Positions 10,906-21,316 are shown, counted from the first letter of the stretch. The stretch is DNA of 29,276 nucleotides from Reticulitermes lucifugus (GCA_026260175.1 JAKCWW010001914.1:1-29276); one strand, 5' to 3'. A program made the numbers and translations. The notes: generated by a model not told the origin, from the sequence alone.

Positions 10906-11478
10906 ACTTGATTCTTAAGAGCTTCTGTGCATCACTTGACTGCCACCATAACTATTTATGTTTGAAGTTATGAATTAAGTGGAGATTGTGATAATATGAC
11001 GTGCATTTGGATAACATGAACACAGTCACAATAATTGCTAGGTCATCAGGGTGAACTCAACACCACAATATATGCAGCAGCTGATGTATGGTAAAGAGTC
11101 ACGAGATCCAAGCAGCAATCCAGACAACTAGAGTGAAAGCATTAATAGTGTAATATGTAGGTGGTCTAGGACCTAAATGATGTTGTGGATGTGAATGAAA
11201 TTTAGTTTAATTATATTTCTGGCAAACATGGCCATAAATATCAATTTTTAATTGAGAATTTAAGGTTGCATGTGCACCAGATCGATCTGTATATGGTGTT
11301 TACTCTGAGACACCAACTTCCTCATTTCAAAACAGTATGTATTCAAATCGACCATTTCCAATTACTGCTTAACAGAGTTTATCTTTAATCTGCCTCTTCC
11401 AGTTTTTGTGCTGGAAAACACTTTTAACTAAATAAGTCCATGAACCAGAATATTTCTTGAGAAGGCAATAGGTCATCA
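10906..11478. other. intron 3 stretch, nothing seen
   Basis: Unstructured AT-rich sequence with no splice-bounded open frame and no named repeat. Confidence 0.55.
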
Positions 11479-11479
11479 G

Positions 11480-11890
11480 TTCGTGAAGAAATTCCATGCA
11501 TTTTATGGAACCCAGAGGTTTATTACAATGTTCACAAAAGCTCACCACTTGTTCCTCTTCTGAACCAGATGAATGTAATCTATGCCCTTCAATCCCATTG
11601 CCTAAGATCCAGTTTCATATTTTCGCCAAATCTATGCTTAGGTCTATGCTTGTCTTTTTCCTTCAGGCTTCCTCACCCAACCCCTGCATACATTTTTGTT
11701 TTCCCCGTACCACAGGTGTATTTGGTGTGGAGTACAAATCATGAAGCTCTTTGTTATGCAATTTTCTCTATCCTCCTCTTAGTCTTTCCCACTTAGACCC
11801 AAATATCTTCCTCAGGACCCTGCCCTCAAACACCCTCAGCCTATTGCATCCCTTAATATGAGATTCTGTGTTTCACGTTCATGTCAGAAA
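11480..11890 (-). mobile_element. LINE remnant, - orientation (family B, copy 2)
   Basis: It shares AATTCCATGCATTTTATGGA and GTTCACAAAAGC with copy 1 and extends further. The + strand frames (MEPRGLLQCSQKL..., then LRPKYLPQDPALKHPQP in another frame near 11800) resemble antisense translations I associate with insect LINE ORF2 pieces. Frame changes and stops show it is dead. Confidence 0.55.
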
Positions 11891-11977
11891 ACTGGCAAAA
11901 TTGTGGTTGTGTATGTTTTAATCCATATGCTTTTAGATAGCAAATGGGAAGAGAAACAATTCTGGAACAAATGGTAG

Positions 11978-12316
11978 CCATGGTGCACCCAGGGGGAGGG
12001 GCAGCTGACAGGCTGCATAAATGACCTCAAAGGTTTTACGTGATTTACGCTTCAATTTAAATGAGCCACCGCCATCTGCTGATGACTAGTGTATTTGAAT
12101 ATTGACAAATATAATAAAAACTTAGGAATATATGGATTTTTTTCTTTTTCACTTAATTTTAATTTTCCCTGTAACCTAACTAGATGTTGGCTCGGAGATT
12201 TTGAAATCATTTTCATAATACAGTTTTTAAAATCATGCATAAATTATATATAGCCTCAGGGTCAGCGTCCCCCCCCCCCAAAAAAAACAGAAACAAAAAT
12301 TTTGGGTGCGCCAGTG
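11978..12316. mobile_element. third MITE with 8-bp target-site duplication
   Basis: The ends are CCATGGTGCACCC on the left and, in reverse complement, CACTGGCGCACCC on the right (10 of 13 identical). Flanks are AATGGTAG (11970-11977) and AATTGTAG (12317-12324), 7 of 8. Homopolymer C and A runs lie just inside the right end. At 339 bp it has no transposase. Duplication length fits hAT, but the termini are less canonical than in the other two elements. Confidence 0.68.
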
Positions 12317-12807
12317 AATTGTAGCATGCAATCCACGAATTAAATCTTCCTTCATTTCTCCATGCATGCAGTTTGATTTGGTAGTGACGTTCCCAGATAT
12401 TTGAAATTGCCGCATTTTCCAAGGATTTATTACCTATCTTTATGTTGTAATTTTTTCCTGCATTCTGTTGAAAATACACCAACACATACTTAGTTCGCTA
12501 AGTGTGCGTGTTTTTGTCTTATCAGTACAATGAAAACACTTGTATGTAGGTTGAATGTATTGTGTCACTTTGTGGATCCTCTCTTTGTGCCTTTCTGCAA
12601 ATAATAACTGCTCCTCTTTTTGCATGACACAAAATCAGGTAATTAAAATTGGGCGAATTTCTTATTTCAATGTGTGTACTTTACATGGAGACCTATGTAC
12701 ATTTATAATATCTTGCTGAATTCTACTTACAATGAGAAATGTTTCAGAAATAAGTTGTGGAGAAAATCAAAACACATTTTATGTTCAATGTTCACCTTAA
12801 GAAAAAA

Positions 12808-12909
12808 AGAAGATACTGGAAGTTGAAAGAGGAAGCACTAAATCACACACTGTGGAGAACTCGCTTTGGAAGAGGCTACGGACCTGTCGTAAGACAGACT
12901 ACAGAATGA
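12808..12909 (+). pseudogene. LINE ORF2 C-terminal remnant
   Basis: An open + frame reads RRYWKLKEEALNHTLWRTRF, then GRGYGPVVRQTTE, and stops at TGA 12907-12909. From memory this resembles the extreme C-terminus of insect non-LTR retrotransposon polyproteins. Only this tail is kept. It lies deep in intron 3 and has no splice sites of its own. Confidence 0.6.
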
Positions 12910-13215
12910 ATGAATTTTTTTTCCTCTCGAAAATCACGCCCTTTAGAAGATAATGTAGAAAAATATGGTAGAGCGAGACAGGCCACAGATGACAATATAA
13001 TACGGCACATTCACTGTGCATGTTGTATAACTAAGGCTACAGACACACACTCAGAATATGCAATACTTATTGCTTTTCCACGGCAACAACGGTTACGTGA
13101 ACGCGCCTCAATATTACATTGTACGTACATTGCCTGTCTTGTTGTCATTAATTTTGATATGCATTCAATCTTGTCTCCTTGTTACTGGAACTTAGAAGTC
13201 GTGTACTACTAATTC
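12910..13215 (+). repeat. repeat-derived open frame following the LINE tail
   Basis: A 100-codon frame contains YGRARQATDDNIIRHIHCAC and later THSEYAILIAFPRQQRLRER. I recall closely similar peptides recurring in insect genome translations, which points to a dispersed repeat rather than a host gene. It has no acceptor or donor in keeping with the surrounding gene and starts right after the LINE stop. The element type is unknown. Confidence 0.5.
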
Positions 13216-13396
13216 CAAAGCATGCCACTGGACACTGTCAGAAGTGAGTTTCAGCCTTCTCAGACCCTCATAACTCATTTTCCTAAAATCTATATTAGTG
13301 ACCTTCCAGCTTCTGCTTTATCTTCCAAGTTGCTGTTTTCCAGTATAGATAATGCAACAAGACACGATCATAATTATGTATGTTACTGTGCTATAG

Positions 13397-13641
13397 GCAG
13401 TCCACACAGAGGTGTGTCACCTGCTAGGAGAGCTTCACCTGCCTGCAGGGGGCCAACTCCAGTGCCTGCATCAGTAACATCCATCCCAGTGGCAGTATCA
13501 CCGATGCCAAGAGGGTTATCTCCTATGCGTGTGGGTGTTGATTCAGGTGGTCGACACAAGATACCACCACTGTCGCCTCACAAACAGAAGGACTGGGTAG
13601 TGGATAGTGGCTTCAGCAATACTGCTGATGGCAGAAATGAT
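13397..13641 (+). CDS. internal exon 4, SP/TP-rich disordered segment
   Basis: This is the largest and clearest exon: 245 nt, with acceptor TGTGCTATAG and donor GTAAGT from 13642. It begins in phase 1 (A of exon 3 plus GC gives Ser) and ends in phase 0. Its 81 full codons carry repeated proline-directed sites (SPHRGVSPARRASP, then PTPVP, VSPMPRGLSPM and PLSPH), one RRAS motif of the kind basophilic kinases use, and a C-terminal part reading KQKDWVVDSGFSNTADGRND. Such composition is typical of regulated, disordered scaffold or cytoskeletal proteins, but that is inference. Using the next AG (13400) instead gives a stop. The better pyrimidine tract ending near 13342 keeps the frame open but needs a phase-2 donor upstream, which exon 3 does not have. 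Confidence 0.78.
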
Positions 13642-13959
13642 GTAAGTAAATAATGCAAACTTTATTAACAGGATGTTGATATTCTTGAGACCCAAAAACC
13701 ATGCTATTAACAAACATATTGTCAAATTTCAAAACAGTGGTTGATATACGTGAATAACTGTATTGGCTGAGCCTATTATCTGAACACTAAAATGTTCACC
13801 TGGTCCTGTACTTCATTGTTCCATGTTATGCACGCACACATATGCATACCTTATTTATGTTATCTGCAACATTACTCCATTTCATATTTTTCTTCCATAG
13901 TTCCCATCTATTTGCACTTCATAAATACTGTAAATGGTCAAAGATCACATTTGGCACTA

Positions 13960-14115
13960 CAATATATATTAAGATATTTACAGTTTTAGCTACATGTTTC
14001 AGCTCTCTAGTGACCTGCCTTAAGGCTAATGTGAATGTTATTATTAGTCTGCTATTAACCTGTAGATGGCTAACAAAAGAACTGAAACATGTTGATAAAG
14101 CTGTAAATATCGAAA
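13960..14115. repeat. inverted pair of hammerhead-like repeats
   Basis: The arm ATTTACAGTTTTAGCTACAT (from 13977) and the reverse complement of the arm ending at 14108, ATTTACAGCTTTATCAACAT, face each other. Each contains CTGAAACATGT on its own sense strand, preceded by a CTGWAGA-like box on the right arm. This explains the long opposing open frames here. The layout resembles terminal repeats of Penelope-like elements, which carry hammerhead ribozymes, but both cores are degenerate. Confidence 0.45.
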
Positions 14116-14204
14116 ATATAAATGTTTTTACGCCAACAGTGACTTTATACATTTATTTATTCGGTATTCAAACTGTGCCACTTGATGTACCAGTTAAAAA
14201 TTAG

Positions 14205-14625
14205 TTACACTTTAAATTGATCTAGTCCTCTAAACGTTCAGTCTGTAAACTACAATATAATAATGTGCAATATGACTTATCTGCCCATATTCTACATGTC
14301 CAGTGTACCCTGGCTCTTATTTTCCTAATCTGTATTTATTAGTCATATTCTTTGTATCTGGCTTTAGAGCTTATATTTTTGTTCTAGAATAGGTTGGCCC
14401 ATCATCTTCAAGACCATGGGTCACAGCCAAAAGCTCCGATTTCTAATGCCACACTTGATACTTCTACCTTGGAAGATTTATTTTGTTGTAGTTTGTAATG
14501 ATGCCGTCAGTGTCTTTGTGTTGAAGAATATAATTATTGGCCAATAGTGAAATGGGAAGCTTGTGCAAGGAAGTGGTTATGGCTAAGTATGGTACTACTG
14601 CATCATTCACCTGGAGGGACTGGGG
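14205..14625. other. intron 4 stretch, nothing seen
   Basis: No repeat or exon was recognised. The region is AT-rich. Confidence 0.5.
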
Positions 14626-14629
14626 ACAG

Positions 14630-14916
14630 TTATGAAAATGTAAAGTTGTTCCTGTACATGCCATGAAGACGTATAGGGGGAGTAGAGGTATAGTTCTTAA
14701 CCTTGGCACTAGATGGAGGTGGTGGGTGGTTAACTTCATGCCCAGGCCACTTTATCCTCAAGAAAGAATGCCGGTGTGTTGTGAATACGAGGCGGGGTGG
14801 ATCCCAGAGCCAGTCTGGACGGTTTGGAGAAGAGAAAAATCTCTTGCCCCTACCGAGATTCGAACCCCGGACCGTCCAGTCCGTAGCCTAGTCACACTAC
14901 TGACTACACGACCCTA
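14630..14916 (-). repeat. tRNA-derived SINE, main family, copy 1
   Basis: Read on -, the head at 14916 is GTAGGGTCGTGTAGTCAGTA, with B box GGGGTTCGAATCTC. Then come AAGAGATTTTTCTCTTCTCC, GTCCAGACTGG, CATCTAGTGCCAAGG and TATACCTCTACTCC, and the tail GGCATGTACAGGAACAACTT. Copies of the same layout lie at 16491, 18367 and 28088. The 97-codon + frame over it is antisense SINE. Confidence 0.85.
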
Positions 14917-14989
14917 CTTCCTTGAGGAATGCTATGAGAAGCCACAATCGGGTTAGGTGGTTTCCTAGCCGAAATGCAAGTTAGGCACT

Positions 14990-15990
14990 TCTACAACACA
15001 AATCCGAAGTGTTACACTTGTCCAGTGAAAGACCACAAGATTATATGGGATATTAGTACAAGTATATAAAAGCTCTTTGTGTGTAACGATTATTACATTA
15101 CTTTAAGAGGTGTCAGTATGTAGCAATTTACATTAAGAAACTTAGTAACTGTGGCCCTAATACTGTTTATTGATGTAAGAGGGCTGTAACAGAACATGTT
15201 TGTTATTACAAGGAGCCAGTGGTCCACTTTAGTATAAACATCGACACACAGCACGGGGGTGTTACTCCCTTAACACGAAGATGACAGTAATGACATAGAT
15301 GTTTGTCTGCAACTAAATATAAAATTATAAAGAAGTGTAAAATGCATGTAATTAACCTACATTTTATACATTTTAGCAACATTTTAATTGATAACAGTGT
15401 ATTTTAACTTCATGTATGCACAGCTTGAACAGAATTTATTATAAGTGTATTGCTTTGTAAATGACCTTCATAAAGATGGCGTAGAGGGGCCGAAACATGT
15501 AGGAGGAACATCACAGAATAACAAATATTTATTATTATGTGTGCAGTTGGTTGAATTAAATGCTGTATACGTAGGTTTATTTTGCACTATAAAATCTGAT
15601 TGATGTCATATAATATTGACAGCAAAGACAGAGAGAGGTGTTGAGAAACAGGTAACTCTAGGCAAAAAGAATTTTATGCATAACACATGGAAAAAGAGTC
15701 ATTCTTTTTAATATTAAAAATTATTCTTTGCATGTTTTGTGTCATTTGAGACTATCTGTAATTTCTGTGACTTTTCTAGTTAGTGTTAGTGCTAATTGAG
15801 ACAAGTTTCTTCTGACAGTTTTCCAAATTGCTTGTCTCTGCTGTTGTGATGTGACACAACCGACTTCAATAGTCATCAACTGAGAAAACTAGTATCCCTG
15901 AAAACTACTGAGTGAAATAAAATGTACTATATGTATGACCTGTTACAAACTCCAGTGTGTGCAGACAACAATTTGCAATGTAAATACTTT
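14990..15990. other. intron 4 stretch with one hammerhead-like motif
   Basis: AT-rich with no exon. About 15464-15505 contains AAAGATGGCGTAGAGGGGCC followed by GAAACATGT, a decayed hammerhead-type core like those at 14060-14100. A long T/A stretch follows. Confidence 0.4.
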
Positions 15991-15998
15991 GTTAACAG

Positions 15999-16120
15999 GA
16001 TACAGTAGACTCTACAAGTGTAAGGAAAACCAGGAGAAGGAAACGTACCACAAGTAAAGGAAAGGGAATTATGGCTGTGAAACGTGACCCACATCCACCA
16101 GCTGAAGACAGAGAGGTCTT
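15999..16120 (+). CDS. internal exon 5, basic NLS-like segment
   Basis: The acceptor is TTTGTTAACAG, ending at 15998, and the donor is GTAAGT from 16121. The 122-nt exon starts in phase 0, exactly as exon 4 ends, and finishes in phase 2 (TT). It encodes 40 residues starting DTVDSTS, then the basic run VRKTRRRKRTTSKGKG, then IMAVKRDPHPPAEDREV. The Arg/Lys cluster looks like a monopartite or bipartite nuclear localisation signal or a nucleic-acid or microtubule binding patch; the sequence does not say which. There is no recognisable catalytic domain. The reading continues into a later exon that must supply one base to complete the last codon. Confidence 0.75.
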
Positions 16121-16283
16121 GTAAGTACATAAAAGCTATGTGTTCTAACCTTTATTAGGGATATGCCAGAAAATGTAAATAAAAATTGTGACTGACTGTT
16201 ATTATTGTGTATATCTCTAAATGAATATGTACCTACAACTTTCTTATTTTTGCTGATATGTATGCCGCTTCATATTTTTATAG

Positions 16284-16422
16284 CTGCCTGGAATGCGGGT
16301 TGCCCATAGGATATTTTGTTGGAATCAGTTTGACATATTTTTGGAAGAAAGAATTATATGCATCCTTTCATGTATTTGTGTTGCCGTTGTCAGCAGATTT
16401 CTGTCTTTTATTCTTATTTTAA
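16284..16422 (+). CDS. candidate terminal exon, alternative A
   Basis: A pyrimidine-rich stretch ending TTTTTATAG precedes an open frame of 46 codons that is phase-compatible with exon 5. It ends at TAA 16420-16422, immediately before ATTAAA, a known polyadenylation hexamer. The peptide is hydrophobic and aromatic (CLECGLPIGYFVGISLTYFW, then KKELYASFHVF...), unlike the rest of the protein. The intron would be only 163 bp, far shorter than the others. An open run of this length in the right phase is easily reached by chance. Confidence 0.22.
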
Positions 16423-16490
16423 CATTAAATTTCCGTATTCTAAACAGCCCTCTACTGGACACATTTTAAAATAGTGTATATTTGATCATT

Positions 16491-16631
16491 ATTCAGGGAT
16501 AAAGCGCCCGGAGCATGGCGTTGACCACGCGCCCCCCCCCCCACCATCTAGCGCCAAGGTTAAAGAAAGAGTAGAGCTATACCTCTACTCCTTTTCTGGG
16601 CCTTCATGCCTGTTTTAGGGTGAACTTTATG
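16491..16631 (+). repeat. 5'-truncated SINE, main family, copy 2
   Basis: It starts inside the body (GGGATAAAGCG), has no tRNA head, and then matches the CATCTAGCGCCAAGGTTAA and AGCTATACCTCTACTCC blocks of the family. It is flanked by identical TTTGATCATT at 16481-16490 and 16632-16641. Truncation of the 5' end plus a 10-bp duplication indicates LINE-mediated target-primed insertion. Confidence 0.85.
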
Positions 16632-16641
16632 TTTGATCATT

Positions 16642-18124
16642 CCAATTTCTGTAGAGATATATGAAACAATTTACTCTTAAAAGTTTTGCTATGAAGCAGA
16701 TATACCATATTTATCCTATTGTAAGACAATCCAAATGCAAGCCAACCTCTGATTTTTGCATACATTGAAAAATAAGAAAAGAAAAAAGTTGAATTTTTAG
16801 ATCTTAAAACATTAAATGATTGATCTGTATTTAATTACACTAAGCACAAATAATTCACTTTATTGTGTATGTTATTCTACCACCCATCTCTAGGCCCTGG
16901 CTGACCAGGGTCATTATCTTATGACAGTGATTAGTCATCACTTGACATTTCCTTATTGCTGTCCTCCCTACCATCCAGTGCAATGGAAATCGACCATCTT
17001 TTAAAAGCTGAACAATCACATTATGTGATACACTGTGCCACATGAGTCAATCCAAGCACAGACTGCTCTCTTGCAGTGATATATACCATAAACGCTCGGT
17101 TGGTAAGCAACATTACCTTCTACGTGTATATTGAACCCCTTTGAATGACAGCTGTTCTAAGATTATAGCATATTTGAACCCCCAAAAACTGTAGAAAAAT
17201 ATTGGTTTACAATGGAGTAAACAAAATTTGTTTTTTTTTTCTGGTTTTGGTCTATAAATATCTTGCCTAGATTCCACGTTAATATATCAAAAACCAAGAC
17301 CAACTAGATGCACGGTGAAAACAATATTAAATCCATGTTAATATGTTGAAATAATAACTTTTATAAAAACATATTTTTTCCTGCTTTCAACATTAACCAT
17401 TTCCAAACACTACCCCAAACCAACTGATAATACTCTCCTGAATTTTTTGTTCTTTCTCTAATTTCTTCTTTTATTTTTGTGTTTGTCACTACTTCACTTT
17501 GTAAATTTTTAAATCTCTCCCTTTTTTTCTGGTTCATGATTCTTGAAACAGTACATTAGGCATTGGAGGACTGCTCTCTAAACAATCAACTGCATATATC
17601 TCTGATTGACCGCACATTTACATATGAAAAATTATCTCAAGTAAATATTATTAAATGAAAACAGTTCCTGAAGTAATGTTTTTATACTATAAAAACGTGA
17701 ATGTATGATAAATACGTGTATTTGACACACAGGGCCGTGATGTGTAACATACCTGTTAAAACTTGCTGTAAATCAAATAAACATATGTTCAAAATGATAG
17801 ACAAGGTCCAAAATAATTCTCACTCTGAAATTTGTTTCCTAAGTGTATGTGAATTGAAAATTAATTTGAAATAGTTATTATGCAGCAAGTTTTAAAAAAA
17901 TATTACATAGTTTATGTTAAATAACACAAATACTTACAGTGCCATCCTAACCACCATATTTATTCATATTAAAAGTAAATGATTGTGACATTTTGTGGAT
18001 GATTACACTCGAAAAATAACAAAAATGGAGTAAAACAATATTTATGATTCATAATAAATGGAATGAATCATTCAATTTAAAATTTTATTTGACATGTTAT
18101 GAAAATTTTAATTCAGACTTTGGT
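16642..18124. other. AT-rich stretch, nothing seen
   Basis: About 1.5 kb with many A and T runs. A weak acceptor near 17549 (CTTGAAACAG) followed by 19 open codons in the right phase was considered and not accepted. No repeat was recognised. Confidence 0.5.
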
Positions 18125-18325
18125 CTTCTGTGTTGAAACAGCTCATGTTTGGTAGGTAGAATATCAAAATTTCAGAGGTTTTAAGGTTATAGAATTATAA
18201 TGCATCTTTCCCGTACTCCATTTTACTCCGATTTTGGAGGCAGCATGTTCCGCCAAAGCACTGGTATCCACATACCAGAAAATATGGTGTCACAACCCAT
18301 AGGACCACAGTCTGAATAATCAATA
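18125..18325 (+). repeat. dispersed repeat family A, copy 3
   Basis: Its clearest part is TGGTATCCACATACCAGAAA, then ATGGTGTCACAACCCATAGG and ACCACAGTCTGAATA. It aligns with the 20.5-kb copy (TAGTACCCACCTACCGTGTT, then ATGGTGTCATAACCTCCGTG). Stops interrupt the translated form. Confidence 0.6.
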
Positions 18326-18366
18326 GGATGAAAACTTGAAATTTATATTGGATGCATTATTTTATT

Positions 18367-18680
18367 AGGAGCTAGGATAGCATAGTTAGTATAGTGACCA
18401 GGCTACAGGTGGGGCACCCAAGGAAACTTGGTTCAGTTTACAGCACGGCCAAGAGTTTTTTCTCTGCTCCAAATTATTCAGACCAGCTCTGGGCCCCAAC
18501 CAACTCTCCTATTCAGTGGCTAATTGAGGTTCTTTGACTCTTGATAAAGCAACCAGGGCATGAAGCTGAACACTGACCGCCATCTAGTGCTAAAGTTGTG
18601 TACACATGGGAGGTATATCTCCGATCTGCCATATGCCTATGAGGCATGTACAGGGACAACTTTACTGTTACCTTTATTTG
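18367..18680 (+). repeat. SINE, main family, diverged copy 3
   Basis: The head AGCATAGTTAGTATAGTGAC resembles a Pol III A-box region. Body blocks CAAGAGTTTTTTCTCTGCTC and CGCCATCTAGTGCTAAAGTT and the tail GGCATGTACAGGGACAACTT match the copy at 14630-14916. It is old and substituted. No clear duplication was seen. Confidence 0.7.
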
Positions 18681-18909
18681 AGTACCGTCAAATACAACAA
18701 AATATCTGCATTTAATTGCACATGTTTTGTTGCATTTGATAGTAAGAAATAAATCAAATATAGCAGCTACATGGTGTGAATTCAGGTGCAAAGTATATCC
18801 TGGTATTTGTATTTTTAAAGCTTAGTTGTATTATCTTGTAGTGTATCTGTCTTCTGAATTTTTTTAAAAGATGCTGTATTTTGTAAAATTACTCTGTTCC
18901 TATCCTCAG

Positions 18910-19012
18910 GGATGGGGGAACTAATCCAAAGTCTTACAAAGAACTAGTTTTAATAACTGATTCATACAGACAGACAGAGAGAGAGAGAGAGAGAGATTGT
19001 TTCTGTCACTAG
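18910..19012 (+). CDS. candidate terminal exon, alternative B, overlapping a minisatellite
   Basis: The acceptor CTCTGTTCCTATCCTCAG is the best pyrimidine tract downstream of exon 5. With the TT of exon 5 the frame reads L, then DGGTNPKSYKELVLITDSYR, then QTERERERDCFCH and a TAG at 19010. The first 20 residues look like ordinary protein. The second half is encoded by a GACA/GA simple repeat, and the ELVLITDS part is homologous to the minisatellite unit that follows. The exon may therefore be real and have seeded the array, or it may be a chance frame in repeat DNA. Confidence 0.32.
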
Positions 19013-19580
19013 TCTGTTAGAGAGATCCAGTCTCAATCACTGCTCCATCAGAAAGAGCTAGCCTCAATTACTGATTCATTAGAGAGAGAGAGAGAGCTAA
19101 TCTCAATCACTGGTCCATTAGAGAGAGCTAGTCCCAGTCACTGATCTGTCAGAAAAGCTAGTCTCAATCACTGATTCATAGAGAGAGAGAGAGAGCAAGC
19201 TAGTCTCAGTCACTGGTCCGTTAGAGAGAACTAGTCTCAATCACTTCTCCATCAGAAAGAGCTAGTCTCAATTACTGATTCATTAGAGAGAGAGAGATCT
19301 AGTCTCAATCACTGGTTTATTAGAGAGAGCTAGTCTCAGTCCCTGGTCTGTTAGAAAGAGCGAGTTTCAGTCACTGGTCTGTTAGAAAGAGCAAATCTAA
19401 ATCACTGACCCATCAGAAATAGCTGGTTTCAATCACTGGTCTGTCCATCAGAAAGAGCTAGTCTCAATTACTGATTCATTAGAGAGAGAGAGAGCTAATC
19501 TCAATCACTGGTCCATTAGAGAGAGCTAGTCTCGATCACTGATCTGTTAGAAAGAGCTAGTCTTAATCACTGGCTCTTTC
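18936..19580. repeat. 30-bp minisatellite with GA expansions, about 18 units
   Basis: Units have the form GAGCTAGTCTCAATCACTG, then RTYCATTAG or TCTGTTAGA, with variable (GA)n between some of them. I count 18. Blocks of three to four units recur (around 19050, 19250 and 19450), indicating higher-order duplication. Units of exactly 30 bp keep one frame, reading ELVSITDSLE and variants, but stops occur in the other frames and the GA tracts shift phase. The first, most diverged unit overlaps candidate terminal exon B. Confidence 0.93.
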
Positions 19581-19589
19581 CAGCAGATC

Positions 19590-20465
19590 CCTCACACTAG
19601 GTTCTCCCCTTCCAATTTTCTGAAATGTATGAATTTAAGAAATAAATCTAGAAAATGGATATGAACCAAGACATTAAAACTGTGATGCACTTGCTTAAGA
19701 ACCATCCAGAAAGTATTTATTCATTAAATTGTGTCTATGAATTTACAAATTTCTCACATGTAAATAAATATTCTAGCCCTGGTTTTTAGGAAAGAAATAC
19801 AAATAATGTAGTTCTAATAATAATAATAATAATGATAAATGTAATAATACCGCCAATAAAACTGAGGAAAGAAATAAAAATAATTAATATTCTCGGTAAT
19901 AATAAATATAATAATACCAACAATAAAATCCAGTAATATTAATGATGATTTTGAAACTTACCACCACAAAAATAATACTGTTAACAGCCATATTAAAATT
20001 TTAATAAAATGGATATTGAATATGATGTTTAAAACATTTACAGTAATAATTGTCGCAAGTAGAAATAAAAGTAAGGGGCAGTGTCTGCAGTAAACCAGAA
20101 ACTTATTATTAGAATACCTAACATGTTTAAGTATTGAGCATATATACAGTGAAGTTTGAAAATGTAATAGCTCTAAGAAACTTATCTGTAATATCTACTA
20201 TTAAAACTAAAATATTTACATAAACTGTGCATGTGGGTCACCTAAGTAGGACAACCTTTGTACTTCAATAATTGCAAGGAACAGTCATGACACACACAGG
20301 TGTTATATAACTCTTTGATGCATTTGTAGTGAAGTGTTATAAAAATTTTCCTATTAGCTTTGCTATGTCTTTGTGTCTGTTATGGGAATCATTGAGTATG
20401 AAATGAATTGTGGTGTGATATTTGTAAAATGTTTATAATTTTATGCTTATGTAAGAACTGAATAT
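19590..20465. other. AT-rich stretch with AAT-type repeats
   Basis: It contains an (AAT)n run at 19815-19833 and many interrupted TAATAA words to about 19990. No gene was seen. Confidence 0.6.
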
Positions 20466-20469
20466 TTCA

Positions 20470-20690
20470 TGGCAATTAAGATTGGTGTTGTGATCTTGTG
20501 GGTTATGACGCTGTTTTCTCTGTTATGTGGATACCATCACCTTGGAGTAATGAGTTGTCTCCACTTATGTTCTTCTGGAATGTTAGTACCCACCTACCGT
20601 GTTACATGGTGTCATAACCTCCGTGACCGTAGTCTGAACACTTACTGCCATGAAAACCTGAGAAATTTTATTGGCAAGGCTAAACAGCTG
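20470..20690 (+). repeat. dispersed repeat family A, copy 4 (best preserved)
   Basis: A 75-codon frame spans it and reads LVPTYRVTWCHNLRDRSLNT followed by YCHENLRNFIG. I recall similar translated fragments (… PEDRNLNTHRRENLKSH) from insect repeats. The other family A copies in the window have stops in the same frame. I treat it as a repeat and not a gene. Confidence 0.62.
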
Positions 20691-20816
20691 CACTGAAATA
20701 CTTAAAACTGAAGTGAAATTCAACAGTGAAAGGATTGTGCTTTATATTATTAATTCCAAGCAAATGCTAAAGCTTAAAGTGAAAACACACAGCATTTTCT
20801 GTGTTGATTTAATCTG

Positions 20817-20845
20817 TAAATAAATAAATAAATAAATAAATAAAT
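20817..20845. repeat. (AAAT)n microsatellite
   Basis: About seven perfect tetranucleotide units. Confidence 0.95.
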
Positions 20846-21224
20846 GCTTTATTAATAAATGTAAATAAACAATAACATTAATCATATTTGTTAGATTTTA
20901 CTAATAATAAAAATCTAAGTCATCAAGCTTAAAAATGTGTATATAACAAATTGAGGATATTTTAATTGTAATGTGAGAAAAATATTTAAACATACATTGA
21001 ATTATTTGTTGTTAAATAGATGTATAATAATACTGAAATAAAATTCTGTAAAACTCTTTGCTCTATAACATTTATATGAAATGAATTTTGACACCATGTT
21101 GAAGTGCAGCTACACGTGATTTATCAGTTATATACAAGATAACAACAACTGGCATTTTTAATTTTTCGCCTTGAAATTCAAAAGGTGTTCTGTTGATACT
21201 TTGACATTCCTTAATCTCTGCCTT
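20846..21224. other. AT-rich stretch, nothing seen
   Basis: No gene or named repeat. Confidence 0.5.
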
Positions 21225-21316
21225 AAATATTTATGTATAAACTTATACGTGTCAAGTTTCCACCATAGAGAAATATTTACATATAAACTTTCACTTGTCA
21301 ATTTTCCACCATACAG
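21225..21316. repeat. 46-bp direct duplication
   Basis: Two adjacent 46-bp copies start at 21225 and 21271, sharing AAATATTTA, TATAAACTT, ACTTGTCAA-like and TTTCCACCATA blocks with several substitutions. Confidence 0.85.

Noticed and set aside
13342..13396. Exon 4 starting at the stronger acceptor TTGCTGTTTTCCAG (ending near 13342)
   Set aside because: The frame is open but it needs a phase-2 upstream donor. Exon 3 ends in phase 1, so only the acceptor at 13396 fits the known exons.
13842..14204. 120-codon + frame with a matching 77-codon - frame
   Set aside because: The two arms of an inverted repeat explain why both strands stay open. No splice sites or protein-like composition.
14464..14956. 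Opposing 91- to 97-codon frames
   Set aside because: The + frames lie on a - strand SINE with a clear tRNA head and B box. The - frame shows no support.
17550..17610. Fourth possible terminal exon after CTTGAAACAG
   Set aside because: Only about 19 codons with a weak pyrimidine tract. Weaker than the three listed alternatives.
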